Assembly: GCF_002210435.1 (NCBI RefSeq)
Contig: NZ_MZMV01000028.1
Coordinates: forward strand, 1 to 64,000
DNA: 64,000 bases
Origin: Micromonospora wenchangensis
Lineage (GTDB): Bacteria > Actinomycetota > Actinomycetes > Mycobacteriales > Micromonosporaceae
Direction: 5' to 3'
Position 1 is the first letter of the stretch; the number at the start of each line of letters is the position of its first letter. This document shows, piece after piece, positions 7,971 to 16,863 of the stretch. Made by a program: the position numbers and the translations under genes. The notes under the pieces are model-generated. The model ran no database searches. It worked only from the letters and a program-made list of their open reading frames with translations, and was not told the origin of the DNA.

Positions 7971-9403
7971 TGCGGCAGACCCTGCTGGGTGAAGATCTGC
8001 ACCATCTTGGCGTGCGCGGCCTGCACGGCCCGCGCGGGCGGGGTGCCCTGGATGACCTGCTGCATCATGTCGGTCAGGACGTAGGCGCCGACGGCGGCCT
8101 GTTGCCCGGCGCTGGCCTTCTGCGGGAAGTCCAGGCCGTTCTTCGTCGACAGCGGCAGTTTCTGTTGAGTGATCTTGCGCATGATGGGGAACGCCGGGTC
8201 GCCGCTGGTGAAGAACGGGTCGGCGTCCCAGACCCGGTCCCAGGCCGGCAGGGCCAGCCCCGGGGCCTCCTTCGCCACGCCGACGAGGGCGGGCGCGCTG
8301 ACCAGGTACTGCGTCAGGAGCTTGGCGAGTTCGGCGTTCTTGGCGCCCTTGAAGATGACGAAGCCCTGGGACTGGCCCAGCAGCAGGGAGGTGTCGGTGG
8401 CCGGGCCGGTGCAGTCGGGGAAGACGTGGGTGCGTTCGTAGACCGGGTTCTTCTTGGTCTTGGAGTCCGCGTAGACGCTGAACTGGTTGCGGGTGTAGCC
8501 GAGGATCCCGGCGAGCCAGTTCTCGTTGTTGCTGGAGTCGGTCCAGGCGGCGACCCCCGGCGGCAGCATCGGCTTGTACTTCGGGTTGGTGTAGATGTCG
8601 CCGAGGAAGGTCACCGCCTGGACGGTCTCGGGGGAGTCGAAGGTGACCTTCCGGCCGTCGTTGGAGGCGATCGCCCCGCCGTAGGAGTTGATCAGGGCTT
8701 CGATCATGCCGTTGGCGTCACCGGACCGGTTCACGGTCATGCCCCAGCCGAACCGCCGTTTGCCGGGGTCGGAGATCGCCAGGCACAGGTCCCGCAGCTC
8801 CTCCCAGGTGTAGCTGTCCTTCGGGGTGATGCCCCTGTCCTGCATCCAGTCCTTGCGCAGGAACGACCCGATCCCGATGAAGTGGTACGGGATGGCGAAC
8901 CACCTGCCGTCGAAGACGCAGAAGTTCTTGGACTCGGCGGTGGGTTCGCCGTACTTCGCCGTCAACGCCTGGACGACGTCCGTCACGTCCTCCAGGTCGC
9001 CGAGCGCCTGGAACTGGGCGACGAACCGCGAGTCGGTCATGAACGCGAGGTCGCGCGCGACGCCGCCCTTGACCTCGGCGTCGATCTTGGCGACGACGTC
9101 CCCGGCGTCGGCCTGGACCAGGCTGTTTCCGATCTTCGTGCCGGTGGTGTCGGCGAACTTCCTGATCGAGCTGTCGAGGGCCGCGTTCGCCGCCTCCGAG
9201 TACAGCTTCTGCGACAGCATCCCCATCGAGGAGCCCTTCAACGCCACCGCGGCGTCGACGAGTTCCTGCGGGACCTCGGCCTGCACCCTGGGCGTCGACG
9301 GCCCACTTCCTCCGCAGGCGGCGAGGCCGGCCGCACCGAGCAGCCCCACCCCCATTCCCAGGAAGCCGCGCCGGGTCCGTAACGAGCCGTCCTCCGTGGA
9401 CAT
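7967..9403 (-). CDS. Sugar-binding lipoprotein of ABC importer
   Basis: 478 residues. I chose the ATG at 9403 because GGAGGAG lies just before it; a longer frame to 9487 has no such site. The N terminus has a twin-arginine pair (R11-R12), a hydrophobic stretch and the lipobox LAAC with Cys30, so it is an exported lipoprotein. The remainder matches the family-1 solute-binding fold in length and pattern (for example TYTWEELRDLCLAISDPGK and the C-terminal VYVLTDMMQQVIQGTPPARA-like helix). It is translationally coupled to the fused permease. A palindrome about 90 nt upstream is a candidate operator. Proximity to the cellulase suggests a cellodextrin or similar ligand, which is inference. Confidence 0.88.
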   Translation of the reverse strand: MSTEDGSLRTRRGFLGMGVGLLGAAGLAACGGSGPSTPRVQAEVPQELVDAAVALKGSSMGMLSQKLYSEAANAALDSSIRKFADTTGTKIGNSLVQADAGDVVAKIDAEVKGGVARDLAFMTDSRFVAQFQALGDLEDVTDVVQALTAKYGEPTAESKNFCVFDGRWFAIPYHFIGIGSFLRKDWMQDRGITPKDSYTWEELRDLCLAISDPGKRRFGWGMTVNRSGDANGMIEALINSYGGAIASNDGRKVTFDSPETVQAVTFLGDIYTNPKYKPMLPPGVAAWTDSSNNENWLAGILGYTRNQFSVYADSKTKKNPVYERTHVFPDCTGPATDTSLLLGQSQGFVIFKGAKNAELAKLLTQYLVSAPALVGVAKEAPGLALPAWDRVWDADPFFTSGDPAFPIMRKITQQKLPLSTKNGLDFPQKASAGQQAAVGAYVLTDMMQQVIQGTPPARAVQAAHAKMVQIFTQQGLPQ

Positions 9404-9489
9404 CCGTCTCCTCCGTTCCGCCTCACCGCAACTCACCGAGGCCGGGAAGGGTGGTCCTCCCTTGTGGACGTCGGTACTGTTCGCCATCG

Positions 9490-9507
9490 AGGACGATCAT
9501 TCGTCCT
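9490..9507. promoter_or_regulatory. Palindromic operator upstream of sugar importer
   Basis: AGGACGA TCAT TCGTCCT, a perfect 7-bp inverted repeat with a 4-nt centre, lies about 90 bp upstream of the binding-protein start. Size and position suit a repressor site. No regulator gene is adjacent. Confidence 0.45.
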
Positions 9508-9905
9508 GGTGGAATGACCGCAGCATGTCGATCAGGGCGGCGCTGCGCTCACTCTACACATTTCGGAAAGTCGCGACCAGACCCTCCTTCCCACCGGAAG
9601 ACACTTTCGGCAATTCACTGTGATCAATAGGGATGACGGCTGCCGCGCGGTCGGGCACCCACCCGGCGGCCACCTGCCGGTCGGGACCGGCGGGGTCACC
9701 CCCGACGAGGGCACCGCTGCGACACGGCGGTCCGCCGCACGACGGGCACCGGTCGCGGTCGGGCGGCCGCCGTCGACGCGACCACGGACCCGCGCCCGTC
9801 CACCCGACGACACGAGCCGCACACGCCCGAGGCACACATGCCCCACGCGCACGGATCCGGCGTCCAGGTCGGCGTGGCACGACACGGCCCGCCAGCCCAC
9901 CCGGT

Positions 9906-9942
9906 CACCATCTCGACCCGACACCATCTCGACCCGACACCA
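9906..9942. repeat. 16-bp tandem direct repeat
   Basis: CACCATCTCGACCCGA occurs twice head to tail (9906-9921 and 9922-9937), followed by a partial third copy, CACCA. It lies in the non-coding gap between the importer and the cellulase. Role unknown. Confidence 0.6.
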
Positions 9943-9993
9943 CCCGGCCGCTCCCGCAGCAGCCCCGCTCCCGCCCCCCGGACAGCCTTCCCG

Positions 9994-10022
9994 TTGCCGA
10001 TCGATGTACGTGCATCTATTCT
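9994..10022 (+). promoter_or_regulatory. Probable cellulase promoter
   Basis: TTGCCG (9994-9999) and TATTCT (10017-10022) are separated by 17 nt, a good match to the main sigma-factor consensus. Transcription would begin near 10029, leaving a leader of about 90 nt before the ATG at 10120. The 715-bp gap 9404-10119 holds no other convincing gene. Confidence 0.5.
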
Positions 10023-10034
10023 TTGGCAGCCCAT

Positions 10035-10097
10035 CGACTGCCGGAACAGGCAGTCGAAATACTGTCGAAACGCTTCGACAACCGTCGTGCGACGGTT
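10035..10097 (+). promoter_or_regulatory. Three consecutive palindromes in the cellulase leader
   Basis: Three inverted repeats lie almost end to end: CGACTGCC-6 nt-GGCAGTCG (10035-10056), TGTCGAA-ACGC-TTCGACA (10063-10080) and AACCGTCG-TG-CGACGGTT (10080-10097). The second is centred on CG like LacI-family operators. They lie just downstream of the predicted start of transcription, so they could be repressor sites or RNA hairpins. Confidence 0.55.
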
Positions 10098-10119
10098 GAC
10101 TCGAAGACGGGAGATGCTG

Positions 10120-11730
10120 ATGAAATCCACACTGAGGAGGGTTCAGTTCGCCGTGCTTTCCGGCGTACTGGCGCTGGCCGGGTCGACGGTGGTGATGACG
10201 AGTTCCGCGTCGGCCGACAGCATGACCCAACTGAACGCCACCCAACTCGTCGCCAACATGGGGGCGGGCTGGAACCTGGGTAACGCCCTGGAAGCCAACG
10301 CCAACGGAATCCCCAGCGAGACGGCCTGGGGCAACCCGGTCGTGACGCAGGCATTCATCGACCGGGTACGGGCGGCGGGATTCAAGACGATCCGCATTCC
10401 GGTCTCCTATCTGGGAAACATCGGGGCCGCCCCGAACTACACGATCAGCTCCGCCTGGCTGAACCGCATCCAGGAAATCGTCGACTACGCCTACGGTCGC
10501 GGACTGTACGTGCTGATCAACATGCACGGTGACGGCTACAAGACCATCAACGGTTCGTGGCTTATCTGCGACTCGTCGAACCAGACGACGATCAAAGACA
10601 AGTACCAGAAGGTCTGGCAGCAGATAGCGACCAGGTTCCAGAGTTACGGCGAACGCCTCGTCCTCGAATCCATGAACGAGGAGTCCGACGGGCAGTACGG
10701 CAACCCCACCCAGCCGTGCTACTCGAACATCAACGCCTACAACCAGATCTTCGTGGACACGGTCCGGCGGACCGGCGGGAACAACAGCTCGCGCTGGCTG
10801 CTCATCCCCGGCTGGAACACCAACATCGACTACACCGTCGGCAACTACGGCTTCGTGCTGCCGACCGACCAGTACCGGTCGTCGTCCGTGCCGGCCAACG
10901 AGCAGCGGCTCATGATCTCCGTGCACTACTACGACCCCTGGGACTTCGCCGGTGAGGAGAACGGCACCATCACCCAGTGGGGGCCGGCCGCCACCAACCC
11001 GGCACGGAAGTCGACCTGGGGACAGCAGGACTTCATGGACGGGCAACTGAAGAAGGTGCGGGACACTTTCGTCGCGCGCGGATACCCGGTGTTCGTCGGT
11101 GAGTACGGCTCGGTCGACAAGACCTCGGCCGACTCGACGAACAACCGGTACCGGGCGGACTACGCGCGCACCCTGGTCGCCACCGCCAAGAAGTACGGGG
11201 CGGCCACCGCCTACTGGGACAACGGCTACAACGGCGCGTACGGGTTCGGGCTGTTCAACCGCAGCAGCGGCGCGGTCACCCAGCAGGGCATCATCGACGC
11301 CATCATGAGCGCCGTCGGCGGCACCACCCCGACCACGCCGCCGACCACCACGCCGCCGCCGACCACCGCTCCCCCGACCACCACGCCGCCCCCGACCACC
11401 GCACCGCCGACGACCCCGCCGCCGGGCGGGCGCTCCTGCTCGGCGTCGTACACGGTGACCGGTCAGTGGCAGGGCGGTTTCCAGGCCGAGGTGCGGGTCA
11501 CCGCCGGCAACTCGGCGATCAGCGGTTGGACGGTGACCTGGACGTTCGGCAACGGGCAGCAGGTGTCGCAGGCGTGGAGCGCGACGCTGACCACCAGCGG
11601 CGCGACGGTGACCGCCCGCAACGTCAGCTACAACGGCGCGCTCGCTGCCGGCGGCAGCACGACCTTCGGTTTCCTGGGCTCGTCGGGCGGCACCAACGCC
11701 GTGCCGGCGGTGTCCTGCACGGCGAGCTGA
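10120..11730 (+). CDS. Secreted GH5 endoglucanase with CBM2
   Basis: 536 residues from the ATG at 10120, chosen because GGGAG lies 6 nt upstream; the ATG at 10114 is too close to it. A Sec signal ends near ASA-DSM. The catalytic domain starts MGAGWNLGNALEAN, the classic GH5 (cellulase A) N terminus. Glu187 in SMNEE fits the acid/base and Glu328 in FVGEYGSV the nucleophile. A Pro/Thr linker of repeated TTPPPTTAPP units (about residues 400-436) leads to a CBM2 cellulose-binding domain with its terminal Cys pair (SCSASYTV...VSCTAS). The enzyme cuts internal beta-1,4 bonds of cellulose or related glucans outside the cell. Its leader carries three palindromes. It faces the small kinase gene across a strong terminator. 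Confidence 0.95.
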   Translation: MKSTLRRVQFAVLSGVLALAGSTVVMTSSASADSMTQLNATQLVANMGAGWNLGNALEANANGIPSETAWGNPVVTQAFIDRVRAAGFKTIRIPVSYLGNIGAAPNYTISSAWLNRIQEIVDYAYGRGLYVLINMHGDGYKTINGSWLICDSSNQTTIKDKYQKVWQQIATRFQSYGERLVLESMNEESDGQYGNPTQPCYSNINAYNQIFVDTVRRTGGNNSSRWLLIPGWNTNIDYTVGNYGFVLPTDQYRSSSVPANEQRLMISVHYYDPWDFAGEENGTITQWGPAATNPARKSTWGQQDFMDGQLKKVRDTFVARGYPVFVGEYGSVDKTSADSTNNRYRADYARTLVATAKKYGAATAYWDNGYNGAYGFGLFNRSSGAVTQQGIIDAIMSAVGGTTPTTPPTTTPPPTTAPPTTTPPPTTAPPTTPPPGGRSCSASYTVTGQWQGGFQAEVRVTAGNSAISGWTVTWTFGNGQQVSQAWSATLTTSGATVTARNVSYNGALAAGGSTTFGFLGSSGGTNAVPAVSCTAS

Positions 11731-11745
11731 GCGCACGGTGACCGA

Positions 11746-11778
11746 CGCGGGCCGGGGATCACGGAGCCCCGGCCCGCG
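11746..11778. terminator. Terminator after cellulase
   Basis: Perfect 12-bp stem, CGCGGGCCGGGG / CCCCGGCCCGCG, with a 9-nt loop, 15 nt after the cellulase stop. Its right arm covers the end of the convergent kinase gene, so it probably serves both. Confidence 0.75.
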
Positions 11779-12352
11779 CGGCTCCCGGCCGACCGGAGCC
11801 GGGCCGGCCCAGCGCGCCCAGCAGCAGGTCGTAGGTGTCCTGCACCGACCCCGCCGCGCTGGGCACCAGCACCGCCCCGGGGCGTAGGCGGACCACCCGC
11901 ATCAGGTCGTCGTACATGGTGCCGAGCACGGCCGATCCGCCGGCGCGCGCGATGAGCCGACGGTGGTGGTGGACCCACTCGTCGTCGGTGTCGCGGCCAC
12001 GGCGGTGGAACCGCTCGATCGCGGCCTCCCGCCCGTCGACTAGGACGACCTCGTGGAAACTCGCCCCCTGCTCGCGCGCGAGCGCCGCGAGACCGTCGAT
12101 CTCGTCGACCGTCGCGAGGTACTGCGGCAGGACGACGTCACCTCCGCCGGCCAACCGGACCGTCACCATCGCCCGCACCAGGGACCACACGACCGGCCAG
12201 GTGTCGAACTCCTCGTCGCGCCATCCGCCGACGAGGCGGTGCAGCGCGTCGACGTCGAGATTCAGGGTGCCGGGGTGGCGGTCGGCATAGCGCGCCGAGA
12301 GGGTGGACTTCCCGATGCCCGGCGGGCCGTTCAGATGGATCAGTCGCGCCAC
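11759..12352 (-). CDS. Small P-loop kinase-like protein
   Basis: 197 residues from a GTG start with a GGGGGTG sequence just upstream. The Walker A motif GPPGIGKST is at residues 9-17, preceded by the beta strand LIHLN. The next strand, LNLDVDALHRLVGGW, and the later VLVDGREAAIERFHRRGR look like the nucleotide/substrate-binding and lid parts of small AAA-type kinases (gluconate, chloramphenicol or adenylate kinase-like group). The substrate cannot be named. It overlaps the end of the upstream membrane-protein gene by 13 bp, so both are probably one unit. The Ala/Gly/Pro-rich C terminus runs into the cellulase terminator. Confidence 0.75.
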   Translation of the reverse strand: MARLIHLNGPPGIGKSTLSARYADRHPGTLNLDVDALHRLVGGWRDEEFDTWPVVWSLVRAMVTVRLAGGGDVVLPQYLATVDEIDGLAALAREQGASFHEVVLVDGREAAIERFHRRGRDTDDEWVHHHRRLIARAGGSAVLGTMYDDLMRVVRLRPGAVLVPSAAGSVQDTYDLLLGALGRPGSGRPGAARAGAP

Positions 12353-12933
12353 CGCGCACCCCCGGTGTGGCGGTCACCCGCGCCGTCCAGGCCGTCGACC
12401 AGCAGCTCCGCCTCGTCCACCGAAATGGCCATCGTGGCACCGAGCAGCTCGACGGCCTGCTCGCGCTGGCCGGCTTCCACGAGCGCCGCGATCCGGAGCC
12501 AGGCGAACGCGTCGGCCATCGCGTCGCCGTTCCCGCCCGGCGTCGACGGCCAGCCGGACGGCGGGGAGGTGGGGTCCTGGACCGGCCGGTCCCCCGCCGC
12601 ACCGTCCGGGGTTGCCGGGCCGGTGGACGTGGCGTCCGCAGCAGGCGTGCCGGCGCTCGACGGGTCGGAAGTGCCGGGGGTGCGGTCGGTGGAGGCGGCT
12701 TCGTCGTCGCGGGCGGCGGCGATCCGGGTGGCCGCGTCCCACGCGCGGGTGTCCGCGTCCGGGGACACGGCGGCGGCGACCCGCGCCTCCAGCTCGCGGA
12801 CCTGGGTGCCCGGCAGGTCCCGGCGGTCACCTCGGCGGCGCAGGACCACCGTGATCGCCGCGATGAGCGAGACCGCGACGACGAGGCCCACCGCCAGTGC
12901 CAGCAGGCTCGCGTCGGCGCCGCCGGGGCTCAC
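12340..12933 (-). CDS. Single-pass membrane protein, function unknown
   Basis: About 197 residues if it starts at the GTG at 12933 (VSPGGADASLLALAVG). A longer form from the GTG at 13068 would add a Pro/Arg-rich stretch of low complexity. Neither start has a clear ribosome-binding site. One hydrophobic segment lies near residues 8-30 and is followed by RRRGDRRD, so the rest is probably cytoplasmic. The middle is Thr/Ser/Pro-rich. The last 70 residues form a helical part (AMADAFAWLRIAALVEAGQREQ...DEAELLVDGL) that recalls a ribosomal L7/L12-like tail seen in some actinobacterial membrane proteins (weak resemblance). It is coupled to the kinase gene and diverges from the GH2 gene. Confidence 0.55.
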   Translation of the reverse strand: MSPGGADASLLALAVGLVVAVSLIAAITVVLRRRGDRRDLPGTQVRELEARVAAAVSPDADTRAWDAATRIAAARDDEAASTDRTPGTSDPSSAGTPAADATSTGPATPDGAAGDRPVQDPTSPPSGWPSTPGGNGDAMADAFAWLRIAALVEAGQREQAVELLGATMAISVDEAELLVDGLDGAGDRHTGGARWRD

Positions 12934-13168
12934 CGGGTCGGACGGCCCAGGCCGGGCCGGTGCCGGTCGGCGACGGCGCGGAGGGGTACCCGGGCCAGGC
13001 GGGATGCGGTCGGTACCCGGCAAGCGGCGGCCGGCGACACCGTCGCCACGCTCGTCGCGGTCCCCCACCCCATGCCTGGCATCGTACCGGCGGGAGGGTC
13101 GCCCGCCGGGCTGCGCCCGGTCCGTATGCGGTCCCTTTGTCCCCCGGGGTCCGATACCGTGAGACGGC

Positions 13169-15523
13169 ATGACACGTCCCGATCCCGTCCGCCTCGCCGC
13201 ACCCCTGCTGCTCGTCCTCACCCTGATCGCCGGACTGCTCACCGCGCCGGCCGGCCCGGCGCACGCCGCACCGGCCAAGACCCCGCCGCTGACCACCCCC
13301 TGGACCGCGCAGGCGCTCGACGGCACGCCACTGCCGGAGTACCCGCGACCCCAGATGACCCGACCGGACTGGCTCACCCTCAACGGCGAGTGGCAGTTGC
13401 GCCAGTCCGCCACCGACGACGCCCCGGCGTTCGGCACCGACCTGCCCGAGCGGATCAACGTGCCGTTCCCGGTGGAGAGCGCCCTGTCCGGGGTGCAGCG
13501 CGCCGCCGGCGACACCCGCAACTACCTGTTCTACCGGCGGGTCGTGACGGTGCCGGGGAGCTGGGGCGGACGCCGGGTGCTGCTGCACTTCGGCGCCGTC
13601 GACTGGCAGAGCACCGTCTGGGTCAACGGCGTGGCGGTCGGTGGGCACACCGGCGGCTACGACGCCTTCAGCTTCGACGTCACCGCCCAGTTGCGGGGCG
13701 GCGCGAACGAGATCGTGGTGAAGGTGTGGGACCCGACGGACAGCCGGCAGAACGGCAGCCTGCCGCCGATCGGCAAGCAGACCAAGCAGCCCGGCGGGAT
13801 CTTCTACACCCCCAGCTCGGGCATCTGGCAGACGGTGTGGCTGGAACCGGTGCCGGCCGCCTCGATCAGCAGGGCCGACCTCTCGCCGCGCCTGGCCGAC
13901 GACACCCTGCGCGTGCGGGTTCTCACCCGGGGCGACGTCAGCGGGCACAGCGTCCTGGCCGAAGCGCTCGACGGCACCACCGTGGTCGGCTCCGCCACCG
14001 GCGGTTTCACCGAGTTCACGGTGCCCGTGCCCAACGCCCGCCGCTGGTCGCCCGACACCCCGTTCCTCTACCAGCTGCGTATCACCCTGCGTAATGCCGC
14101 AGGCGTCCAGGTGGACCGGACCACCCACTACTTCGGGATGCGCGAGATCAGCACCGGCGTCGTCAACGGCGTTTTGCGGCCCAAGCTCAACGGCCAGTTC
14201 GTCTTCCAGGTCGGCACGCTCGACCAGGGGTTCTGGCCGGACGGGCTCTACACCGCGCCCACTGACGCCGCGCTCGCGTTCGACCTGCAGAAGCACAAGG
14301 ACCTGGGCTTCAACATGGTGCGCAAGCACATCAAGGTCGAACCGCAGCGCTGGTTCTACCACGCCGACCGGCTCGGGCTGCTGGTGTGGCAGGACGTCCC
14401 GTCGCTGACCGCGCAGGACGTCGACGCCACCGACGCGCAGCAGGCGCAGTTCGAAGCCGAGGCCCGCGAGATCGTCGACGAGCACCGCAGCTCGCCGGCC
14501 GTCGTCACCTGGACCGTCTACAACGAGGGGTGGGGGGAACGGGCGCTGGCCGACACCCGCCGGGTCGCCCAGGCCGTCAAGGCCCAGGACCCGACCCGGC
14601 TGGTCAATGCGCACAGCGGCCACAACTGCTGCCAGTCGTCGGGCGACCCCGGCGTCGGCGACATCGACGACTGGCACGTCTACCTGGGACCGGACTCGCC
14701 GGTGCCGTCGAGCAGCCGGATCGCCGTGCTCGGCGAGTTCGGCGGCCTCGGCCTGCGCGTACCCGGGCACGAGTGGAGCCCGAACGGCAGCTTCTTCGCC
14801 TACGAGTGGCAACCGAACTCCACCGCGCTGACCGACCGCTATATCGGACTCGTACAGGGCACGCAGAACCTCATGCTCGGCAAGGGGCTGAGCGCGTCGG
14901 TCTACACCGAGATCACCGACCAGGAGGGTGAGCTGAACGGGTTCCTCACCTACGACCGGCAGGTGGTCAAGATGGACCAGGCCCGGGTGCGGTCCGCCAA
15001 CCTGGCCCTGATCACCGCGTCGCGGTCGGTCGGCAGCTCGGCGCCGGTGGCGTTGCCGCTGAACAGCCGCCGGTCGCTGCAGGTGACGACCCCCGGGTAC
15101 ACCGACCGGTTCCTGCGGCACCGGGACGGCCTCGCCTACACCGAGGTGGTGAACGCGGACAGCTCGGCGCTGCTCAGGAACGACGCGACGTACACGGTCC
15201 GGGCCGGGCTGGCCGATCCGGCGTGCTACTCGTTCGAGTCGGTCAACTTCCCCGGGCAGTTCCTCCGCCACCAGGAGTCGCGGGTACGCAACTCGCCGGA
15301 CGACGGTTCGGCGCTGCTGCGCGCGGACGCCACCTGGTGTGCCCGGGTCGGGGTGAGCGGGAGCGGGGTGTCGTTGGAGTCGTACAACTTCCGCGGCAGG
15401 TACCTGCGGCACTACGCCTCCCAGGTGTGGCTGAGCAACGGCACGGGTGGCGAGGCGTGGAACTCACCCACCCTGTGGGCCGCGGACAGCACCTGGAACG
15501 TCACGACCCCCTGGGCGCCCTGA
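13169..15523 (+). CDS. Secreted GH2 glycosidase with AbfB-like C-terminal domain
   Basis: 784 residues. A Sec signal ends near AHAAPAK. Domains in order: GH2 sugar-binding jelly roll (about 50-225, with VLLHFGAVDWQSTVWVNG), Ig-like domain (about 228-320) and TIM barrel (about 325-620). The acid/base is Glu453 in YNEGWGE, and the nucleophile is probably Glu523 in LGEFGG. Residues about 640-784 contain two DRFLRHRDG / GQFLRHQES / GRYLRHYAS style repeats typical of AbfB (CBM42), which binds arabinofuranose side chains. The family includes beta-galactosidase, glucuronidase and mannosidase; I cannot choose among them. An arabinose-decorated plant polysaccharide is a reasonable target by inference. 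A perfect terminator follows. Confidence 0.92.
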   Translation: MTRPDPVRLAAPLLLVLTLIAGLLTAPAGPAHAAPAKTPPLTTPWTAQALDGTPLPEYPRPQMTRPDWLTLNGEWQLRQSATDDAPAFGTDLPERINVPFPVESALSGVQRAAGDTRNYLFYRRVVTVPGSWGGRRVLLHFGAVDWQSTVWVNGVAVGGHTGGYDAFSFDVTAQLRGGANEIVVKVWDPTDSRQNGSLPPIGKQTKQPGGIFYTPSSGIWQTVWLEPVPAASISRADLSPRLADDTLRVRVLTRGDVSGHSVLAEALDGTTVVGSATGGFTEFTVPVPNARRWSPDTPFLYQLRITLRNAAGVQVDRTTHYFGMREISTGVVNGVLRPKLNGQFVFQVGTLDQGFWPDGLYTAPTDAALAFDLQKHKDLGFNMVRKHIKVEPQRWFYHADRLGLLVWQDVPSLTAQDVDATDAQQAQFEAEAREIVDEHRSSPAVVTWTVYNEGWGERALADTRRVAQAVKAQDPTRLVNAHSGHNCCQSSGDPGVGDIDDWHVYLGPDSPVPSSSRIAVLGEFGGLGLRVPGHEWSPNGSFFAYEWQPNSTALTDRYIGLVQGTQNLMLGKGLSASVYTEITDQEGELNGFLTYDRQVVKMDQARVRSANLALITASRSVGSSAPVALPLNSRRSLQVTTPGYTDRFLRHRDGLAYTEVVNADSSALLRNDATYTVRAGLADPACYSFESVNFPGQFLRHQESRVRNSPDDGSALLRADATWCARVGVSGSGVSLESYNFRGRYLRHYASQVWLSNGTGGEAWNSPTLWAADSTWNVTTPWAP

Positions 15524-15537
15524 GCGGGCCGGCGATC

Positions 15538-15566
15538 CCGCCGGGGCAGCGTGGCTGCCCCGGCGG
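15538..15566. terminator. Terminator between GH2 and chitosanase genes
   Basis: Perfect 13-bp stem, CCGCCGGGGCAGC / GCTGCCCCGGCGG, with loop GTG, lying between two convergent stops (15523 and 15573). Confidence 0.8.
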
Positions 15567-15572
15567 TGGGGG

Positions 15573-16790
15573 TCAGCCGATGCGGAACTGGTCGCCGTAG
15601 ACGGCGAACACCAGTGGCGTGTTCAGGTCGAAGTTGCCGTTGTCGAGAAACACCCGCTGGGCGGTGTCGACGCGGGAGGTGTCCGAGTGGGCCTCCTCCT
15701 TCCTCATCTCGACGACCCGCTCGTCGAGGAACGCGTTGAGCCAGGTCCGCTCGTTGCCGCCCTGCGCCGGGGGCTTCGCCCGGAGCAGGGCCCGGCTGCG
15801 GATCTGGCGCATGCCCTCGTACCCGTGCATGACCGCCGCGTCGTAGTAGGCGAACTGGCCGAGTGCCCGGACCCCGTCGTTCTTCCCGTCCCGCACTGAG
15901 GGGGTGAAGTAGACCCGGTCCCGTTCGGACTCCTGCGCGGCCCGGAACACCTGGTCGTTGGCGGCGGTGCGCCAGTCACGGGGGTAGTTGGGGTCGAGGC
16001 CGGCGTGCGAGGCGGTGCCGTTGACGGCGCGCAGCGCGGGCAGGTATCCGGCCAGCACGTTGCCGGGCTTGGTGTTCGTGTACGCCTGGACCAGTTCGAG
16101 CATGTCGCCGGTGCCGGAGCAGAAACCGATGATGCCTGCGGTGTAGCCCCGGCCGTCGCCGATGTCCTCGATGTAGGAGAACTGGGCGCGCCAGTCGAGC
16201 GAGGAGTTCTCGGCCGCCGAGACGAGCTGCATGGCGACGTCCTTCTTCGCCGGGTCGTCGAGGTTGGTGCCGGCCGGGGCGGTGGCGGTCAGGGTGGGCG
16301 TGGGGGTGCCGCCGCCGGGCAGGGTCCACTGCTGGTTGGTGGTGCCGCCGCAGGTCCAGATCTGGAGCCGGGCGCCGTTGGCGGTGCTCCGGTCGGTCAC
16401 GTCGAGGCACTTGCCCGAGGCGGGGTTGACCAGGGCGCCGCCGCCTGCGGTGGTCCACTTCTGGGCGCCGGTGCCGTTGCAGTCGTAAAGTTGGATCTTG
16501 GCGCCGTTGGCGGTCGACGCGGCGGTGACGTCGAGGCACTTGCCGAGCGCGCGGATCGAGTTGTCGCTGTTGCCCACCGTCCAGGTCTGGGCGGTGGTGC
16601 CGTTGCAGTCGTAGAGCTGCACGGCGGTGCCGTTGGCCGGGTTGGCGCCGGCCACGTCGACGCACTTGCCGGCCAGGCCGGTGATCGGGCCGGCGGTCGC
16701 GGCGCTGGCCGACGGCAGGCCGTAGCCGACCGCCGCGATGCCGGCCAGCAGGGTGCCCACGGCGTAGGCGACTGTTCTTCTGCGCAGCAT
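15573..16790 (-). CDS. Secreted GH46 chitosanase with ricin-type lectin domain
   Basis: 405 residues from the ATG at 16790, chosen for GAGGAA just upstream. A Sec signal ends near ASAATAG. Residues about 33-160 hold three QXW-type repeats of a CBM13/ricin B lectin (GKCVDVAGANPANGTAVQLY, GKCLDVTAASTANG, GKCLDVTDRSTANG). A short Thr/Pro linker leads to a GH46 chitosanase of about 235 residues. Glu194 in SAAENSS fits the acid, and the Asp in IGDGRGYT fits the base that holds the water. It hydrolyses chitosan outside the cell. A promoter with TTGACA lies upstream, and a palindrome overlaps its -10 element, so expression is probably repressed until inducer is present. Confidence 0.94.
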   Translation of the reverse strand: MLRRRTVAYAVGTLLAGIAAVGYGLPSASAATAGPITGLAGKCVDVAGANPANGTAVQLYDCNGTTAQTWTVGNSDNSIRALGKCLDVTAASTANGAKIQLYDCNGTGAQKWTTAGGGALVNPASGKCLDVTDRSTANGARLQIWTCGGTTNQQWTLPGGGTPTPTLTATAPAGTNLDDPAKKDVAMQLVSAAENSSLDWRAQFSYIEDIGDGRGYTAGIIGFCSGTGDMLELVQAYTNTKPGNVLAGYLPALRAVNGTASHAGLDPNYPRDWRTAANDQVFRAAQESERDRVYFTPSVRDGKNDGVRALGQFAYYDAAVMHGYEGMRQIRSRALLRAKPPAQGGNERTWLNAFLDERVVEMRKEEAHSDTSRVDTAQRVFLDNGNFDLNTPLVFAVYGDQFRIG

Positions 16791-16863
16791 GGCGTTCCTC
16801 GGGGACGGGGCGGCGGGCCGCCGGCCGGTCGGTGCCCGGAGGCGACGGGTGGGCACCGCAGTA

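Noticed and set aside
12934-13521. 5' extension of the membrane-protein frame
   Set aside because: It is antisense to the GH2 gene, whose signal peptide and domains are certain; the extension is low-complexity and has no ribosome-binding site.
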